The notes beneath the pieces were generated by a model that worked only from the letters and a program-made list of their open reading frames with translations, was not told the origin of the DNA and made no database searches. The translations under genes and the position numbers were made by a program. From Apostichopus californicus (lineage: Eukaryota > Echinodermata > Holothuroidea > Aspidochirotida > Stichopodidae), in the NCBI GenBank assembly GCA_020650975.1, contig JAIPMN010000752.1, positions 4,821-25,895 of the forward strand: a stretch of DNA of 21,075 nt. The letters run 5' to 3'. Positions 11,301-17,761 of the stretch are shown piece after piece. Every line of letters starts with the position of its first letter. Position 1 is the stretch's first letter.

Positions 11301-12244
11301 TGGGATATGTGGTATCTGAGGGTTTTAAGGCCAAAAACATGAGTCAAAACAAAAGCGAAAAAAGTGGACAAAATAGTCTTCGTATCAATCCCCATTTTTC
11401 CAACATCCACTCTCACATGTTTTTCCTTCCTAGGTAATCCCCTTTCTTTACATCTCCCTCTTCGTCTCCATTTCTAATCAACCCTCTCTGTAGAGCTTAT
11501 CTCCAACAAAAAACCTTTAATCCCATCATCAACTATCACTTCCATCTCACCCACACTTTGATCACTCTCTCCTACCTCCCACCCCTCCCCCCCCCTCTCT
11601 CTCTCTCTCTCTCTCATTGTACTCTTTTCAATGTTCATTGGTCCAATTACCAAAGTGTTACTTTTTCTTGTCTTGTCCTCTCTGTTTATTTATGGGGGCG
11701 CTCTACTAGATATTAGCCCCTTTAATATTTTTTGAATGCTTCCTTTCACAATTTTCCTTGTTTGTATATTTTGCAACTGATTTAACTTCTCTGTATTTAA
11801 ATTGTGAAGAAACAAATAAATGAATTGAAATTAGCTGTCTGTTCATCAATCTCTTTTGAATGTGTCCTTACTTCATGATCAAATATCAGGCCCAGTGCAC
11901 TCCGTCAACAGCTTTGAGATTACTCCCTTTGCTTTTCCAGCTTGACGATAGCAAACATAACATGGAAGTTAACAGCAGATCATTCAACATGCTACTAAGA
12001 GGATCTTAATAGTACTAAATATTACCTGTGGTGGTCCAAAGATTATGCTGAATACCATTCCCACTGTGATAGCAATAGCAAACAGTATGGACGAAACAAC
12101 GATAAACTTGAGTCCATCATAGCCACAGATTTGCTCACGGACGAAAGTGGTCTCTTGGATGGGTTCCTTCTCGAACTTCTCCCCATCGTCAGTCACCAGT
12201 TGAGTCTTGTCTGTCACAGGAGGATAATTAAAAACTTTAAGCAT
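2204..12244 (-). CDS. GGT7: Gamma-glutamyltransferase 7-like protein, complete 13-exon gene (608 aa)
   Basis: CDS on the minus strand joins 12244-12026, 11204-11053, 10237-10123, 9699-9632, 8955-8882, 8217-8030, 7121-7034, 6592-6462, 5692-5604, 5009-4851, 4604-4493, 3649-3391 and 2376-2204. Every junction is GT-AG and phases agree, giving 1827 nt. Seen: a cytoplasmic tail of about 45 residues, a membrane segment at about 46-69, then the GGT fold with GGSAVDA (exon 2), GLGGGGF across exons 2-3, Arg144 in FRE, GVPGE (exon 4), GLGDP (exon 9), STLN (exons 10-11) and PSKRP (exon 12). There are ten N-x-S/T sequons, at 237, 287, 328, 333, 368, 376, 387, 486, 528 and 556, which fits a type II glycoprotein. 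Known: active GGTs cleave themselves before a threonine that then attacks gamma-glutamyl compounds such as glutathione. Here that threonine and several other active-site residues are changed. The GGT7 assignment rests on remembered similarity at both ends (C-x-x-DGL before and FGxPQI after the membrane segment); human GGT7, as I recall, is 662 residues. Start choice: an in-frame TAA lies at 12250-12248. Confidence 0.92.
2377..3390 (-). other. GGT7-like intron 12
   Basis: 1014-bp intron. It contains a small imperfect tandem pair with a 41-bp offset, starting at 2833 and 2874 (each begins ACCATTTGA). No other recognisable element was seen. Confidence 0.75.
3391..3649 (-). CDS. GGT7: GGT7-like exon 12 (residues 466-552)
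   Basis: Largest exon, GC- and CpG-rich against an AT-rich background. Acceptor GTTCCTCAG|GCGAAT and donor ATTGAAG|GTAGGT. It encodes LLGPSKRPQADLAP, corresponding to PGK.PLSSM.PT; the paired serines of the oxyanion hole are replaced by Ala-Asp. A glycine-rich loop GIGGVSG and the AAGVAQVALRLL helix follow. Sequons at Asn486 and Asn528. Confidence 0.88.
3650..4492 (-). other. GGT7-like intron 11
   Basis: 843-bp intron of AT-rich unique sequence with a short AAGC/AAAGC run near 3781-3800. No coding segment or recognised transposon was found. Confidence 0.7.
4493..4604 (-). CDS. GGT7: GGT7-like exon 11 (residues 428-465)
   Basis: Acceptor CCTCGCAG|CACTTT and donor TCTGCG|GTGAGT. It encodes STLNSPFGAKM, the family ST(I/L)N..FGS block, and TSGIILNDAMNSF, the family SGI.LNNEM.DF block. 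Asn431 is retained; the acidic positions Glu420 and Asp423 of GGT1 are Ala449 and Ser452. Confidence 0.92.
4851..5009 (-). CDS. GGT7: GGT7-like exon 10: region normally holding the catalytic threonine (residues 375-428)
   Basis: Acceptor TTTTCTCAG|TAACGA and donor TTCCAG|GTATGT. It encodes a basic segment with two sequons (376, 387), then TPASTYGGSQVVAIGPDGTM. In active GGTs this place carries the autocleavage threonine. Here the aligned residue is Gly410 or Gly411, with Ser412 next to it, so self-processing would not be expected in the usual way. Confidence 0.9.
5010..5603 (-). other. GGT7-like intron 9
   Basis: 594-bp intron. It holds a CA/CATA-rich simple-sequence stretch at about 5385-5445 and otherwise no recognised feature. 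Confidence 0.7.
5604..5692 (-). CDS. GGT7: GGT7-like exon 9 (residues 346-375)
   Basis: Acceptor TTTCATAG|GCTTTA and donor CTAGG|GTAAGT. It encodes ALKLSEAYATGLGDP. This is the equivalent of the FA.A.R..LGDP motif with the arginine missing, as in GGT7 relatives. Sequon at Asn368. Confidence 0.9.
6055..6480 (-). repeat. Degenerate minisatellite built from the exon-8 3' end and its splice donor
   Basis: Plus-strand motif TTACCTCTACAAATC or close variants occur at about 6061, 6120 (partial), 6162, 6237, 6280, 6365, 6417 and 6459. The last copy is the genuine exon-8 end and donor read on the plus strand (codons for R-F-V-E then GTAA). Spacings of 42, 43, 42, 52, 75 and 85 bp suggest an underlying unit of about 42 bp with decay. 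On the gene strand most copies read GATTTGTAGAG followed by GTAA. Confidence 0.8.
6462..6592 (-). CDS. GGT7: GGT7-like exon 8 (residues 302-345)
   Basis: Acceptor CCTTGCAG|ATCAGG and donor GTAGAG|GTAAGA. It encodes GAPSNGPMALAILNIMES, the family P.S.G..L..ILNIL block, and ends in YYHRFVE, matching the YHRIVEA helix. Sequons at Asn328 and Asn333. The last codons and donor are copied repeatedly in the following intron. Confidence 0.93.
6593..7033 (-). other. GGT7-like intron 7
   Basis: 441-bp intron. It contains a (CAGA)n microsatellite at about 6989-7006 near the exon-7 donor and nothing else recognisable. Confidence 0.7.
7034..7121 (-). CDS. GGT7: GGT7-like exon 7 (residues 273-302)
   Basis: Acceptor CTAATAG|ATTGCC and donor CCAAG|GTAAGA, phase 0 to 1. 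It encodes SGIMTLADLVNYT, the family GG.(M/V)T..DL..Y block, followed by a beta strand V-Y-S-V-T-Y. Sequon at Asn287. Confidence 0.92.
7122..8029 (-). other. GGT7-like intron 6
   Basis: 908-bp AT-rich intron with a short (TA)n at about 7356-7364, a GT-rich stretch near 7495-7530 and a (TTTA)n-like tract at about 7955-7990. No coding segment or clear transposon. Confidence 0.7.
8030..8217 (-). CDS. GGT7: GGT7-like exon 6 (residues 210-272)
   Basis: Acceptor CATCAG|CGGAAG and donor TCCTAC|GTAAGT. It encodes the RPEYAKLL helix, corresponding to the QP.LA.TL region. The FYxG motif that usually follows is replaced by SLSVVGDEIV, so this stretch is divergent. One sequon, Asn237. Confidence 0.9.
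8218..8881 (-). other. GGT7-like intron 5
   Basis: 664-bp intron with a C8 run near 8261 and a TTG/TTTG-rich stretch at about 8450-8480. Nothing recognisable beyond this. Confidence 0.65.
8882..8955 (-). CDS. GGT7: GGT7-like exon 5 (residues 185-210)
   Basis: Acceptor TTTTAAG|GACACC completes Arg185. It encodes TPWQDLF, the counterpart of LPW..LF, and LARYGFLVTEAL, the counterpart of A..GF.V...LA. Donor CTCG|GTAAGT, phase 1. Its acceptor lies only 38 bp from the tail of a SINE insertion. Confidence 0.92.
8993..9312 (-). mobile_element. tRNA-derived SINE
   Basis: Read on the minus strand, the head has an A-box-like segment GTGGCCAGTGGATAAAGGC (9298-9280) and a B box GGTTCGATACCC (9235-9224), the layout of a Pol III tRNA promoter. 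A unique body follows, ending in an (ATT)n tail at 9012-8993. Length is about 320 bp. It sits in intron 4, in the same orientation as the gene, with its tail 38 bp from the exon-5 acceptor. No clear target-site duplication was found. The family was not identified. Confidence 0.78.
9632..9699 (-). CDS. GGT7: GGT7-like exon 4 (residues 163-185)
   Basis: Small exon with acceptor TTTTTACAG|GGTGGA after a pure T tract and donor GGCAG|GTAAAG. It encodes GGMSVGVPGEIAGM, the family (S)VxVPGEIxG block, then a W-K-K-Y-G-R helix end matching the H..YGRLPW region of GGTs. Confidence 0.93.
9953..9985 (+). other. G-rich tract with G-quadruplex potential
   Basis: Plus strand carries at least four G runs of three to six within about 33 bp, separated by A, AT or AGA. 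It is in intron 3; the gene's pre-mRNA would carry the C-rich complement, so any quadruplex would form in DNA rather than in the sense transcript. Confidence 0.6.
10123..10237 (-). CDS. GGT7: GGT7-like exon 3 (residues 124-162)
   Basis: Acceptor ATTTCAG|AGGCGG; its first base completes a Gly codon, giving the GLGGGGF run typical of GGT7. It contains AINFREMSP. Arg144 aligns with the arginine that binds the substrate alpha-carboxylate in GGT1 (Arg107) and is retained. Donor GTCGAG|GTACAG, phase 0. Confidence 0.92.
10238..11052 (-). other. GGT7-like intron 2, with unrecognised plus-strand open stretches
   Basis: 815-bp intron. It contains two C-rich runs (10420-10440 and 10642-10655). Two short plus-strand open frames at 10399-10614 and 10636-10842 could be decayed pieces of a transposon protein, but I do not recognise a family. 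A TTATATAGCACTTT motif near 10343 resembles ends of some retroposons; this is weak. Confidence 0.5.
11053..11204 (-). CDS. GGT7: GGT7-like exon 2 (residues 74-124)
   Basis: Acceptor TTTCACAG|ATTCAG and donor GGAGG|GTGAGC, phase 0 to 2. It encodes the N-terminal family block: PYGAVSSDA, a Cys-containing helix, GGGSAVDAGIA and HASGLGG. These correspond to the D(A)..C...G..L..GGSAVDA and HSSGLGGG blocks found throughout the GGT family. Confidence 0.93.
11385..11838 (+). mobile_element. Probable 3' end of a non-LTR retrotransposon (LINE)
   Basis: A long pyrimidine-rich stretch with a (CT)n run at 11595-11615 leads to a TATGGGGGCGCTCTA motif. It ends TGTGAAGAAACAAATAAATG followed by short GAATTGAAATT repeats. 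An A-rich AATAAATGAATTGAA terminus is typical of CR1/L2-like 3' UTRs. It lies in intron 1 on the plus strand, opposite to the gene. No reverse transcriptase coding is present. Family and left boundary are uncertain. Confidence 0.45.
11595..11615 (+). repeat. (CT)n microsatellite
   Basis: About ten uninterrupted CT units following a C-rich run, in intron 1 within the pyrimidine-rich part of the probable LINE end. Confidence 0.9.
12026..12244 (-). CDS. GGT7: GGT7-like exon 1: cytoplasmic tail and membrane anchor (residues 1-73)
   Basis: Starts at ATG 12244-12242, with an in-frame TAA two codons upstream, so no longer N-terminus is possible in this exon. The tail is polar and acidic (residues 1-40). 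Cys40 and Asp-Gly-Leu precede a hydrophobic segment at about 46-69, followed by FGPPQ. The donor CAG|GTAATA gives phase 0. The tail is roughly 60 residues shorter than in human GGT7 as I remember it. A further noncoding 5' exon cannot be excluded. Confidence 0.88.
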
Positions 12245-12525
12245 TATTTATGTATGTGATGGGGTACATATTTTCTTTTAAAATGAGCTTTTATCAAATT
12301 AAACTTGATAGGAATGTCTGGGTTCATGCAATAAATCAGAGACAACTTTTCGATGGCTAATGAGAATAAAAGTTCAAGGTCAGTATCCATCTAACTTTAC
12401 CACTCATAGCCTAACATAACCTAGGAAAAATCAAGCCAATTCACTTCTCTTGCCCTTGGACTCTACAATGGCAAAGTCGGCAGGATTTCATTCCTAATTG
12501 GTGTCTCCATTTACACTTTAGTTTG
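12245..12525 (-). promoter_or_regulatory. Immediate 5' flank / 5' UTR of the GGT7-like gene
   Basis: 281 bp between the start codon and the first TTAA element. It should hold part of the 5' UTR and possibly the core promoter, unless an upstream noncoding exon exists. No TATA box or initiator could be assigned with confidence. The start context is ATAAATAATGC. Confidence 0.35.
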
Positions 12526-12872
12526 TTAAAGGGTGTGAAGACTCACGCACAAAGAAACGTCTAATGCCGGTAATCTGACCTAGTTTCGAATGAGGTGTAA
12601 CAGAAGTGTTAGACACCACCATCGATCCCAGAAAATACGCACACAGCTTGCTACTTTCGGTAATTAGACACTAGTGTACAGTCAGTACATACAGCTGCGG
12701 TCAATATCCACAGCACAGTGTAAAAACAATATAGCGATGTACATCTCAGGTCCAGCTAAAGATAACAAGGTTTCCATTTCATTACTGTCTGCATTTTGTA
12801 GCGACAAGCAATGGAAAGTTAACTTTTTCAGAGCGCGGCAGGGGGTTTGGGGCGAGTCTTCAATGCCTTTAA
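12526..12872 (+). mobile_element. TTAA-bounded TIR element, copy A (piggyBac-type MITE candidate)
   Basis: Bounded by TTAA at 12526-12529 and 12869-12872. The ends are inverted: TTAAAGGgtgTGAAGACTC on the left, and a right end whose complement reads TTAAAGGcatTGAAGACTC, so 16 of 19 positions match. The body is 339 bp without coding capacity and is about 85-90% alike by eye to copy B. TTAA target sites are the hallmark of piggyBac-family transposition. It starts about 280 bp upstream of the GGT7-like start codon. Confidence 0.75.
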
Positions 12873-12978
12873 GGCTTTAATGTGTTTGAAGTTTAATTTG
12901 ATGTGTTATCCTGGAAGCACCGTGGTTCAGTTTGCTGTTACACTAGTCTACCTGTTTCATTGCCAAGGAGTTGTCACC

Positions 12979-13530
12979 ATGGAGGACAAGACTAAACAAA
13001 ACAGTGAGACTGAGAGGTACAGTATACCCATCTTAAGCAGAGTACGGTATATCAAGGAGCTGTGTGAGAACTATTGCTTACTGTAGATCTGAAAGTTTTG
13101 AACGACCAAGGAAAAGAGGGTTTAAGGCTCTTTCAGACTATACCAAATTTGTCCGATGTGACTTCCAAATTTTTATCTAAAGCAAGTGTTAATCCACCCA
13201 TTGTCAAGTTCAGGTTGGAAGGTTTGCATCCCCTCAATGTTGAAGATGATTGGGAATGTTACGTTTGAGAGACTTTGTAATTCAGCCAGGAAATTCTTTC
13301 TGAGAGATGGCCTATTTTGCTGGAACCATACTTGACAGGCAAGGCACAGAAAGCTTTCCACATTTTAAATGAAAGTCAGAAACAAAGTTATGTGGTAGTT
13401 TAAGGGTGCATTGTTGGCAGCATTTCAGCTTACTCCAGATACGTACAGGAAGAAGTTTCATTCCGCTGTAAAGAGCCCATCAGAAACTTTCAGACAGAAC
13501 GGTAGTCAGCTTAGTTTATATTTGAGGCAC
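12979..13530 (+). pseudogene. Gag core fragment of the Gypsy remnant
   Basis: A possible gag start ATG lies at 12979 in a CACCATGG context. The recognisable capsid-like part is at 13308-13530: LEPYLTGKAQKAF, then after a frame change at about 13400, QLTPDTYRKKF and later SLYLRHW. These match the L..YL.GKA..A and LTP..YR.KF pattern of Gypsy gag proteins. Stops at about 13083 and 13266 and the frame change make it non-functional. Confidence 0.7.
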
Positions 13531-13841
13531 TGGACAACTCCTGGATTTGATTGTTGTTGCTCAAATGATATCCTCCTTGAGAGTTGAATCTTTGCGTTTA
13601 AAGCTACTGGAGCAGAAATTTATGGACATCCAATTGTGGAAATTTCAGATTTTGCTGATAATATCTTGGTCGCCAGGGTAACTAGCAGGAATCGACAGAG
13701 TCTAGGTTCCAGAACAATGCCTGCAGCTAGTGGACCGTATTTCCAAACCGCAGATGAAACAACAGGGCATTCACAGAGGCCAGCTTTTAGCCAAGCAAGT
13801 AGAATGCATGAATACACCAACTCCAGATAATGTTCATCAGA

Positions 13842-13883
13842 TGTTATACTTGTGGTGACATGGCACATTTCAGTTATAACTGT
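13842..13883 (+). pseudogene. CCHC zinc knuckle (gag nucleocapsid)
   Basis: One frame reads C-Y-T-C-G-D-M-A-H-F-S-Y-N-C, an exact C-x2-C-x4-H-x4-C retroviral-type zinc knuckle. The frame stays open until TGA at about 13929. Confidence 0.85.
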
Positions 13884-14397
13884 TCAAATGTATCACATGA
13901 TCGAAATGCTAATGTGTTGGCATTAATTTGACGAGAATTTCTGACAAGGAGGCAGAGGAAAGGTCATTCAGAGTTAAGGTATCATTGGAGCATACAGTAG
14001 CTCTGACTGAGGTGACAAATTTATGCAAGTTAGTTGGATGGTGAGTATTTTGAGGCAATGTTATAGCACTGGGAAAGTTCTTGCTTTAATGCCGATAGTG
14101 GGGCAGTGAAGTGGCTTATCAGACTGACCTTAATGGTTGAAACTTGTGGGTTATGCCTTTGAGGGAACCCCTGTGTTTTAAACTTTCGGATGACATGTGT
14201 TAAGTTCCCTTTAGTTTGGATACGAAAACAGTGTGGTTGAGGGATTTCATTAACCCAGCCCAAATTTGGACCTTGGTGATACTGACTCAAAACAGGGCAG
14301 TCTCGGATAAATTGGGATATGAGAAGCAGGTTAAGGGGCTGGTAGAAAACTATATTTAGAGGTCTTCGTGGACAGACCTAGCTACTGTGGCTGGCTG

Positions 14398-15101
14398 CAA
14401 CATAGAATAGAAACAGGGGAGGCCGCACCTGTAAAGAAACCGAGCAAACAGGCCAATCTCAAGGAGCGGATACATGATATATGCTAGAACAAGATATCAT
14501 TGCCCCTTCTGTCTCTGAGTGGTGTAGTCCTGCGGTTAATATTTGATAAGCCTGATGGTACTCACTTGATGACTCTCGATTATCGGGATCTTAATGCAGA
14601 ACTTTACTAAGTCTTCCAACTATCCTTTACCCAATATTGATTCTATTTTGTATTCTATGTGTAATTCTAGTGTGTTTTCAACGTTAGACTTGAAGTCAGG
14701 ATTTTGTGATGAGGGTGTTTTTCAGTTTAAGCGATACCATTTGGTTTAAAGAATGCAATTATGTACTTTTAAAACTGCCTTCATGTTGTTTTTCAGCCTC
14801 TGGAGTATGTAATTACTATCCATATATGAATGATATTGTAGTGCATTCATCCACTGTCCATGAACATTTTGGAGATCTGCATAAAGTTTTGGAGTGTCTT
14901 AGGAATGCAGGCCTCACGGTCAATCCAGCTAAACGTCATCTTGTGTATAACTATAAGGAAGTAAAGTTTTTGGGGTATGTTATTAATGAAGACACTATTA
15001 ATTTGGATCCTTCCAGATGTGAAGCAGTTGGGAATTTCCCTTCACTGACAATCAAAACAGCACTTGAACAGGTTTTAGGGCTTGAGTGGGTGGTGTTCTA
15101 A
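14398..15101 (+). pseudogene. Reverse transcriptase fragment of the Gypsy remnant
   Basis: Successive frames give HRIETGEAAPV (14402 on), the segment before RT; LMTLDYRDLNA (fingers); YPLPNIDSIL and STLDLKSGF (motif A, catalytic Asp present); and YMNDIVVHS at 14823 on (motif C). GLTVNPAKRHL and VKFLGYVI follow. Motif C, normally Y-x-D-D, reads YMND, so one catalytic aspartate is lost. Several stops and frame changes interrupt the region before 14706. Confidence 0.85.
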
Positions 15102-15164
15102 ATTCATTCCAAGTAATGCAACGCTCGTGGAACCTCTTAACAAATTGCGAAGGACAAATATAAG

Positions 15165-15300
15165 ATGGATTGGTCGGTGGAGTGCCAAAATTCATTTGAG
15201 CAGCTAAAGGAGGAGATAGCCTGGGCTGTATCTCTCAGTATTCCTGATTGTAGTAGGCCATTTGAAGTCCATAGGCCTACTGATGCTATAGCGGTGTGGT
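15165..15300 (+). pseudogene. RT connection / RNase H-like start of the Gypsy remnant
   Basis: An open frame reads DWSVECQNSFEQLKEEIA then SIPDCSRPFEVH.PTDA. This matches the W...CQ.AFE.LK and PD..KPF.L.TDAS pattern at the RT-RNase H junction of Gypsy elements. The RNase H acidic motif is disturbed, and beyond about 15300 the similarity fades although the frame stays open to 15698. Confidence 0.7.
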
Positions 15301-15700
15301 GTAGGGGCGGCGTTCATGCAAGAAATCATGAAGGTGAGCTTCGAAGTTCGAGTTGTAGCATTTGCTTTGAGGGGTATTCTATACTTATAGTTTGGTATAA
15401 TATTGTTAGGCCTAACTTCGGGGTAGGACACAAGAATCAAGACTTTTTAGTATACAAACGCAGTGAAGGTAACGTTACGCCCAGGCTACAGACAAAGTTA
15501 CACTTACACTTTCAGTACGTCAGTCAACTCCTTAGGCCTAAGCCTACACTACACTACAGTAATCATAGCCAACTTGCTTTTGCCATGGATCATTTTAGTT
15601 TTAAAAGCTTACCACTATTGTCTGCCATATCGTTTAAATTGTCAACAGCCCTTATGAACGACAATGGGCACGTCAGAGGTTTAAGAAGCCGTGCATGAAA

Positions 15701-16125
15701 CTCAGAAGTTGGTCTTGTTGGCTCAGAACTGTACAGTATGTCGCATATAATTAACAGAGTTGCTGGTACATTTCCCAGTACAGTGTCAGCTGCTAGCTTG
15801 ATGCAAGTACAATAGTCATGCTTCCTACTCAGTTTTTCGTTACGTGTACATGTGTTATGGGCTTAGGCGCTATATATGAAATGTGAAAACAAGAGCGCAT
15901 GTACCCACAAGTACAGACCAACCACGACTAGATCTCGGACAACGTTATCTGAGGGCGAAGATCGCCAGGGAGGTCTGATGAATACATTATTCTTTCTACA
16001 AACAATAACAATATTATAATAATCAGATTGGGTTTAGCTGTAGGAACATGTAATGTTCTATTGGTAAAGGCTAGGGCTGCACTTCAATCTTTCTAAATGC
16101 TATATGATAAAATGTAAAAGCCATC
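15701..16125. other. Gap between Gypsy remnant and repeat R2
   Basis: About 425 bp with no recognised coding. A TTAGGCGCTATATATGAAATG motif near 15862 resembles 3' ends of some invertebrate retroposons, but no tail or boundary could be assigned. Integrase similarity was looked for by eye and not seen. Confidence 0.4.
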
Positions 16126-16278
16126 TTAAATTCAACCAACAAGTTCTTCAAAACTTTTGAGCTGAAGAAGCAAATAAATGAGGTAAACTAAATAACTACT
16201 AGCAGCTTCAATTATGCCCTTCAACCAATTACTTTATGCATGTTTAGATAAAGTCATGTTGGTGGGACTTTCTGTTAA
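16126..16278 (+). repeat. Direct repeat R2, left copy
   Basis: Runs from TTAA (16126) to TTAA (16275-16278). It shares TTAAATTCAACCAAC at the start, GAAGAAGCAAATAAATG in the middle and TCATGTTGGTGGGA near the end with the right copy, in the same orientation. The AAGCAAATAAATG part resembles a retroposon 3' end. Confidence 0.8.
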
Positions 16279-16638
16279 AGGGTGTGAAGACTCGTGCAAA
16301 AAGAAACGTCTAATGCTGGTAATCTGACCTAGTTTCAAATGAGGTGTAACAGAAGTGTTAGACCCCACCATCATTCCCAGAAAATTCACACACAGCTTGC
16401 TACCATCGGTAATTAGACACTAGTGTACAGTCAGTACATACAGGTGTGGTCAATATCCACAGCACAGTGTACATAGCAGCGATGGACATCTCATGTCCAG
16501 CTAAAGATAACAAGGTATCACGTTTCCTTACTGTCTGCATTTTGTAGCGACACAAACAAAACCTCACTTGCAAGCAACAGAAAGTTAACTTTTTCAGATG
16601 GCCGCACGCGATTTAGGGCGAGTCTTCAATGCCTTTAA
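16275..16638 (+). mobile_element. TTAA-bounded TIR element, copy B
   Basis: Same family and orientation as copy A, between TTAA at 16275-16278 and 16635-16638 (356 bp inside). It keeps the same terminal inverted repeats and includes about 20 bp around 16552-16575 (ACAAACAAAACCTCAC) missing from copy A. It is flanked on both sides by copies of another repeat of about 155 bp. Confidence 0.75.
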
Positions 16639-16791
16639 ATTCAACCAACCAGTTCTTCAGAACTTTTGAGCTGAAGAAGCAAATAAATGGGGTAACAATT
16701 TTTAATAACTACTAGCAGCTTCAATTATGCCCTTCAACCAAATACTTAATGCATAGTTAGATATAGTCATGTTGGTGGGATTTTCTGTTAA
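16635..16791 (+). repeat. Direct repeat R2, right copy
   Basis: Runs from the TTAA shared with copy B to TTAA at 16788-16791, with roughly 90% identity by eye to the left copy. The layout is TTAA-R2-TTAA-element B-TTAA-R2-TTAA. A simple insertion of element B into R2 would not duplicate the whole of R2. Confidence 0.8.
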
Positions 16792-17435
16792 GATATCATA
16801 GTACAAAAAGAAAATGCATACATGGTTTTTTTATTGGTATTTCAGTGTATATATATATTGATAGCACCCACATACAGTACAGCTCGAATTGGTGACAAAT
16901 TGATAACTCACGGTACAAGTTTGTGTGTTTGATCTGTGTCGATACCAAGAATCATTATCAATTCTTGTCATTTAATACATGTGCGGTGATGACTATTATC
17001 TTTCTCATATACTCACTGCTAGCTCTTTTTCCTCTATATAGTGCCAACTACTTCAAGAAGATTTGTGAAAATTCTATGAAAATTATTCTTAGGTATTAAT
17101 AGTATCTTCTGTCAATGGTTTAATGTGGTAGTAGTACCTGTAATGAACACCCCCCCCCCCCTCATCCCACAGAACACAGCCAGGAGAGGCAAACCAAACC
17201 ATCATTATTGGTCTATGTGATAGAGATAACAGTCAAGAATAACTTTTTATCAAAGAAATATAATTCCATTAAGCAGACGTCACATATTTCATGATCCTAT
17301 ACATACAGACATGCTGAAGACTTGATCAAGTGTAAATATTACATCATAAAGCCCTCTGTGCTTAACTTTTTTAACATTTGCCTTACATTAGACAATGTTA
17401 ACTTTCTGTAATGGTGATGGCCTGGGTTATGCAAA
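16792..17435. other. Noncoding stretch, no gene seen
   Basis: AT-rich sequence with a short (TA)n at about 16850-16858 and a C12-13 run at about 17150-17162. No open frame or recognised repeat family. Confidence 0.6.
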
Positions 17436-17761
17436 CATGCCGCGAAAGTGTCCATTAGCTATGGGTTGCATCCAAAAACCCACCATTTGTACTGAACAGC
17501 AGGTTTTTTCCAGTTGGTTAACTGAGTGATCAGTCCCATCTTTTCACACCTTAGTTGAGCTGCCTATTCATCTATTATGCAACTCTTCACACAGCTAGTA
17601 GCCAAATCACTATCAGATCAAGGCAGACATGGCAAGGTGTGAGAACAAATCAACTCTCCCAAACTAACCAGTCTGTTTGCAGAAGAGATCAAGTTTCAGT
17701 AAGTTGAGGTCAAGAGAGCTGAAAAATGCAACCCATGGTTAATGGACTAATTCTCGGCATG
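17436..17761. mobile_element. Element with 36-bp terminal inverted repeats
   Basis: 17436-17471 and 17726-17761 are inverted copies: both read CATGCCG inward at the outer end and ATGGGTTGCAT at the inner end. By eye 30 of 36 positions match. The 254-bp interior has no coding capacity. This looks like a nonautonomous DNA transposon or foldback element. No clear target-site duplication could be called. Confidence 0.6.

Larger units (their letters stand above)
12873..15700 (+). pseudogene. Degenerate Ty3/Gypsy-type retrotransposon remnant (gag-pol)
   Basis: Plus-strand fragments occur in the order gag core, zinc knuckle, reverse transcriptase, RNase H-like start, in different frames and interrupted by stops. 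Protease and integrase were not recognised, and no primer-binding site or polypurine tract was found next to it. It lies between the two TTAA elements. It is an inactive relic; fragment details are given in the following entries. Confidence 0.8.

Noticed and set aside
11035-11340. Alternative minus-strand reading frame over exon 2 (101 codons)
   Set aside because: Shadow frame; the family motifs GGSAVDA and GLGG are in the other frame.
15301-15698. Remainder of the 177-codon open frame as functional RNase H / integrase
   Set aside because: Similarity to Gypsy proteins fades after about 15300, and later translation shows no RNase H or zinc-binding integrase motif.
12526-16638. LTR pair of one complete retrotransposon
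   Set aside because: Homology ends at TTAA on each side with inverted termini, the outer flanks do not give a 4-6 bp duplication, and no primer-binding site or polypurine tract is adjacent.
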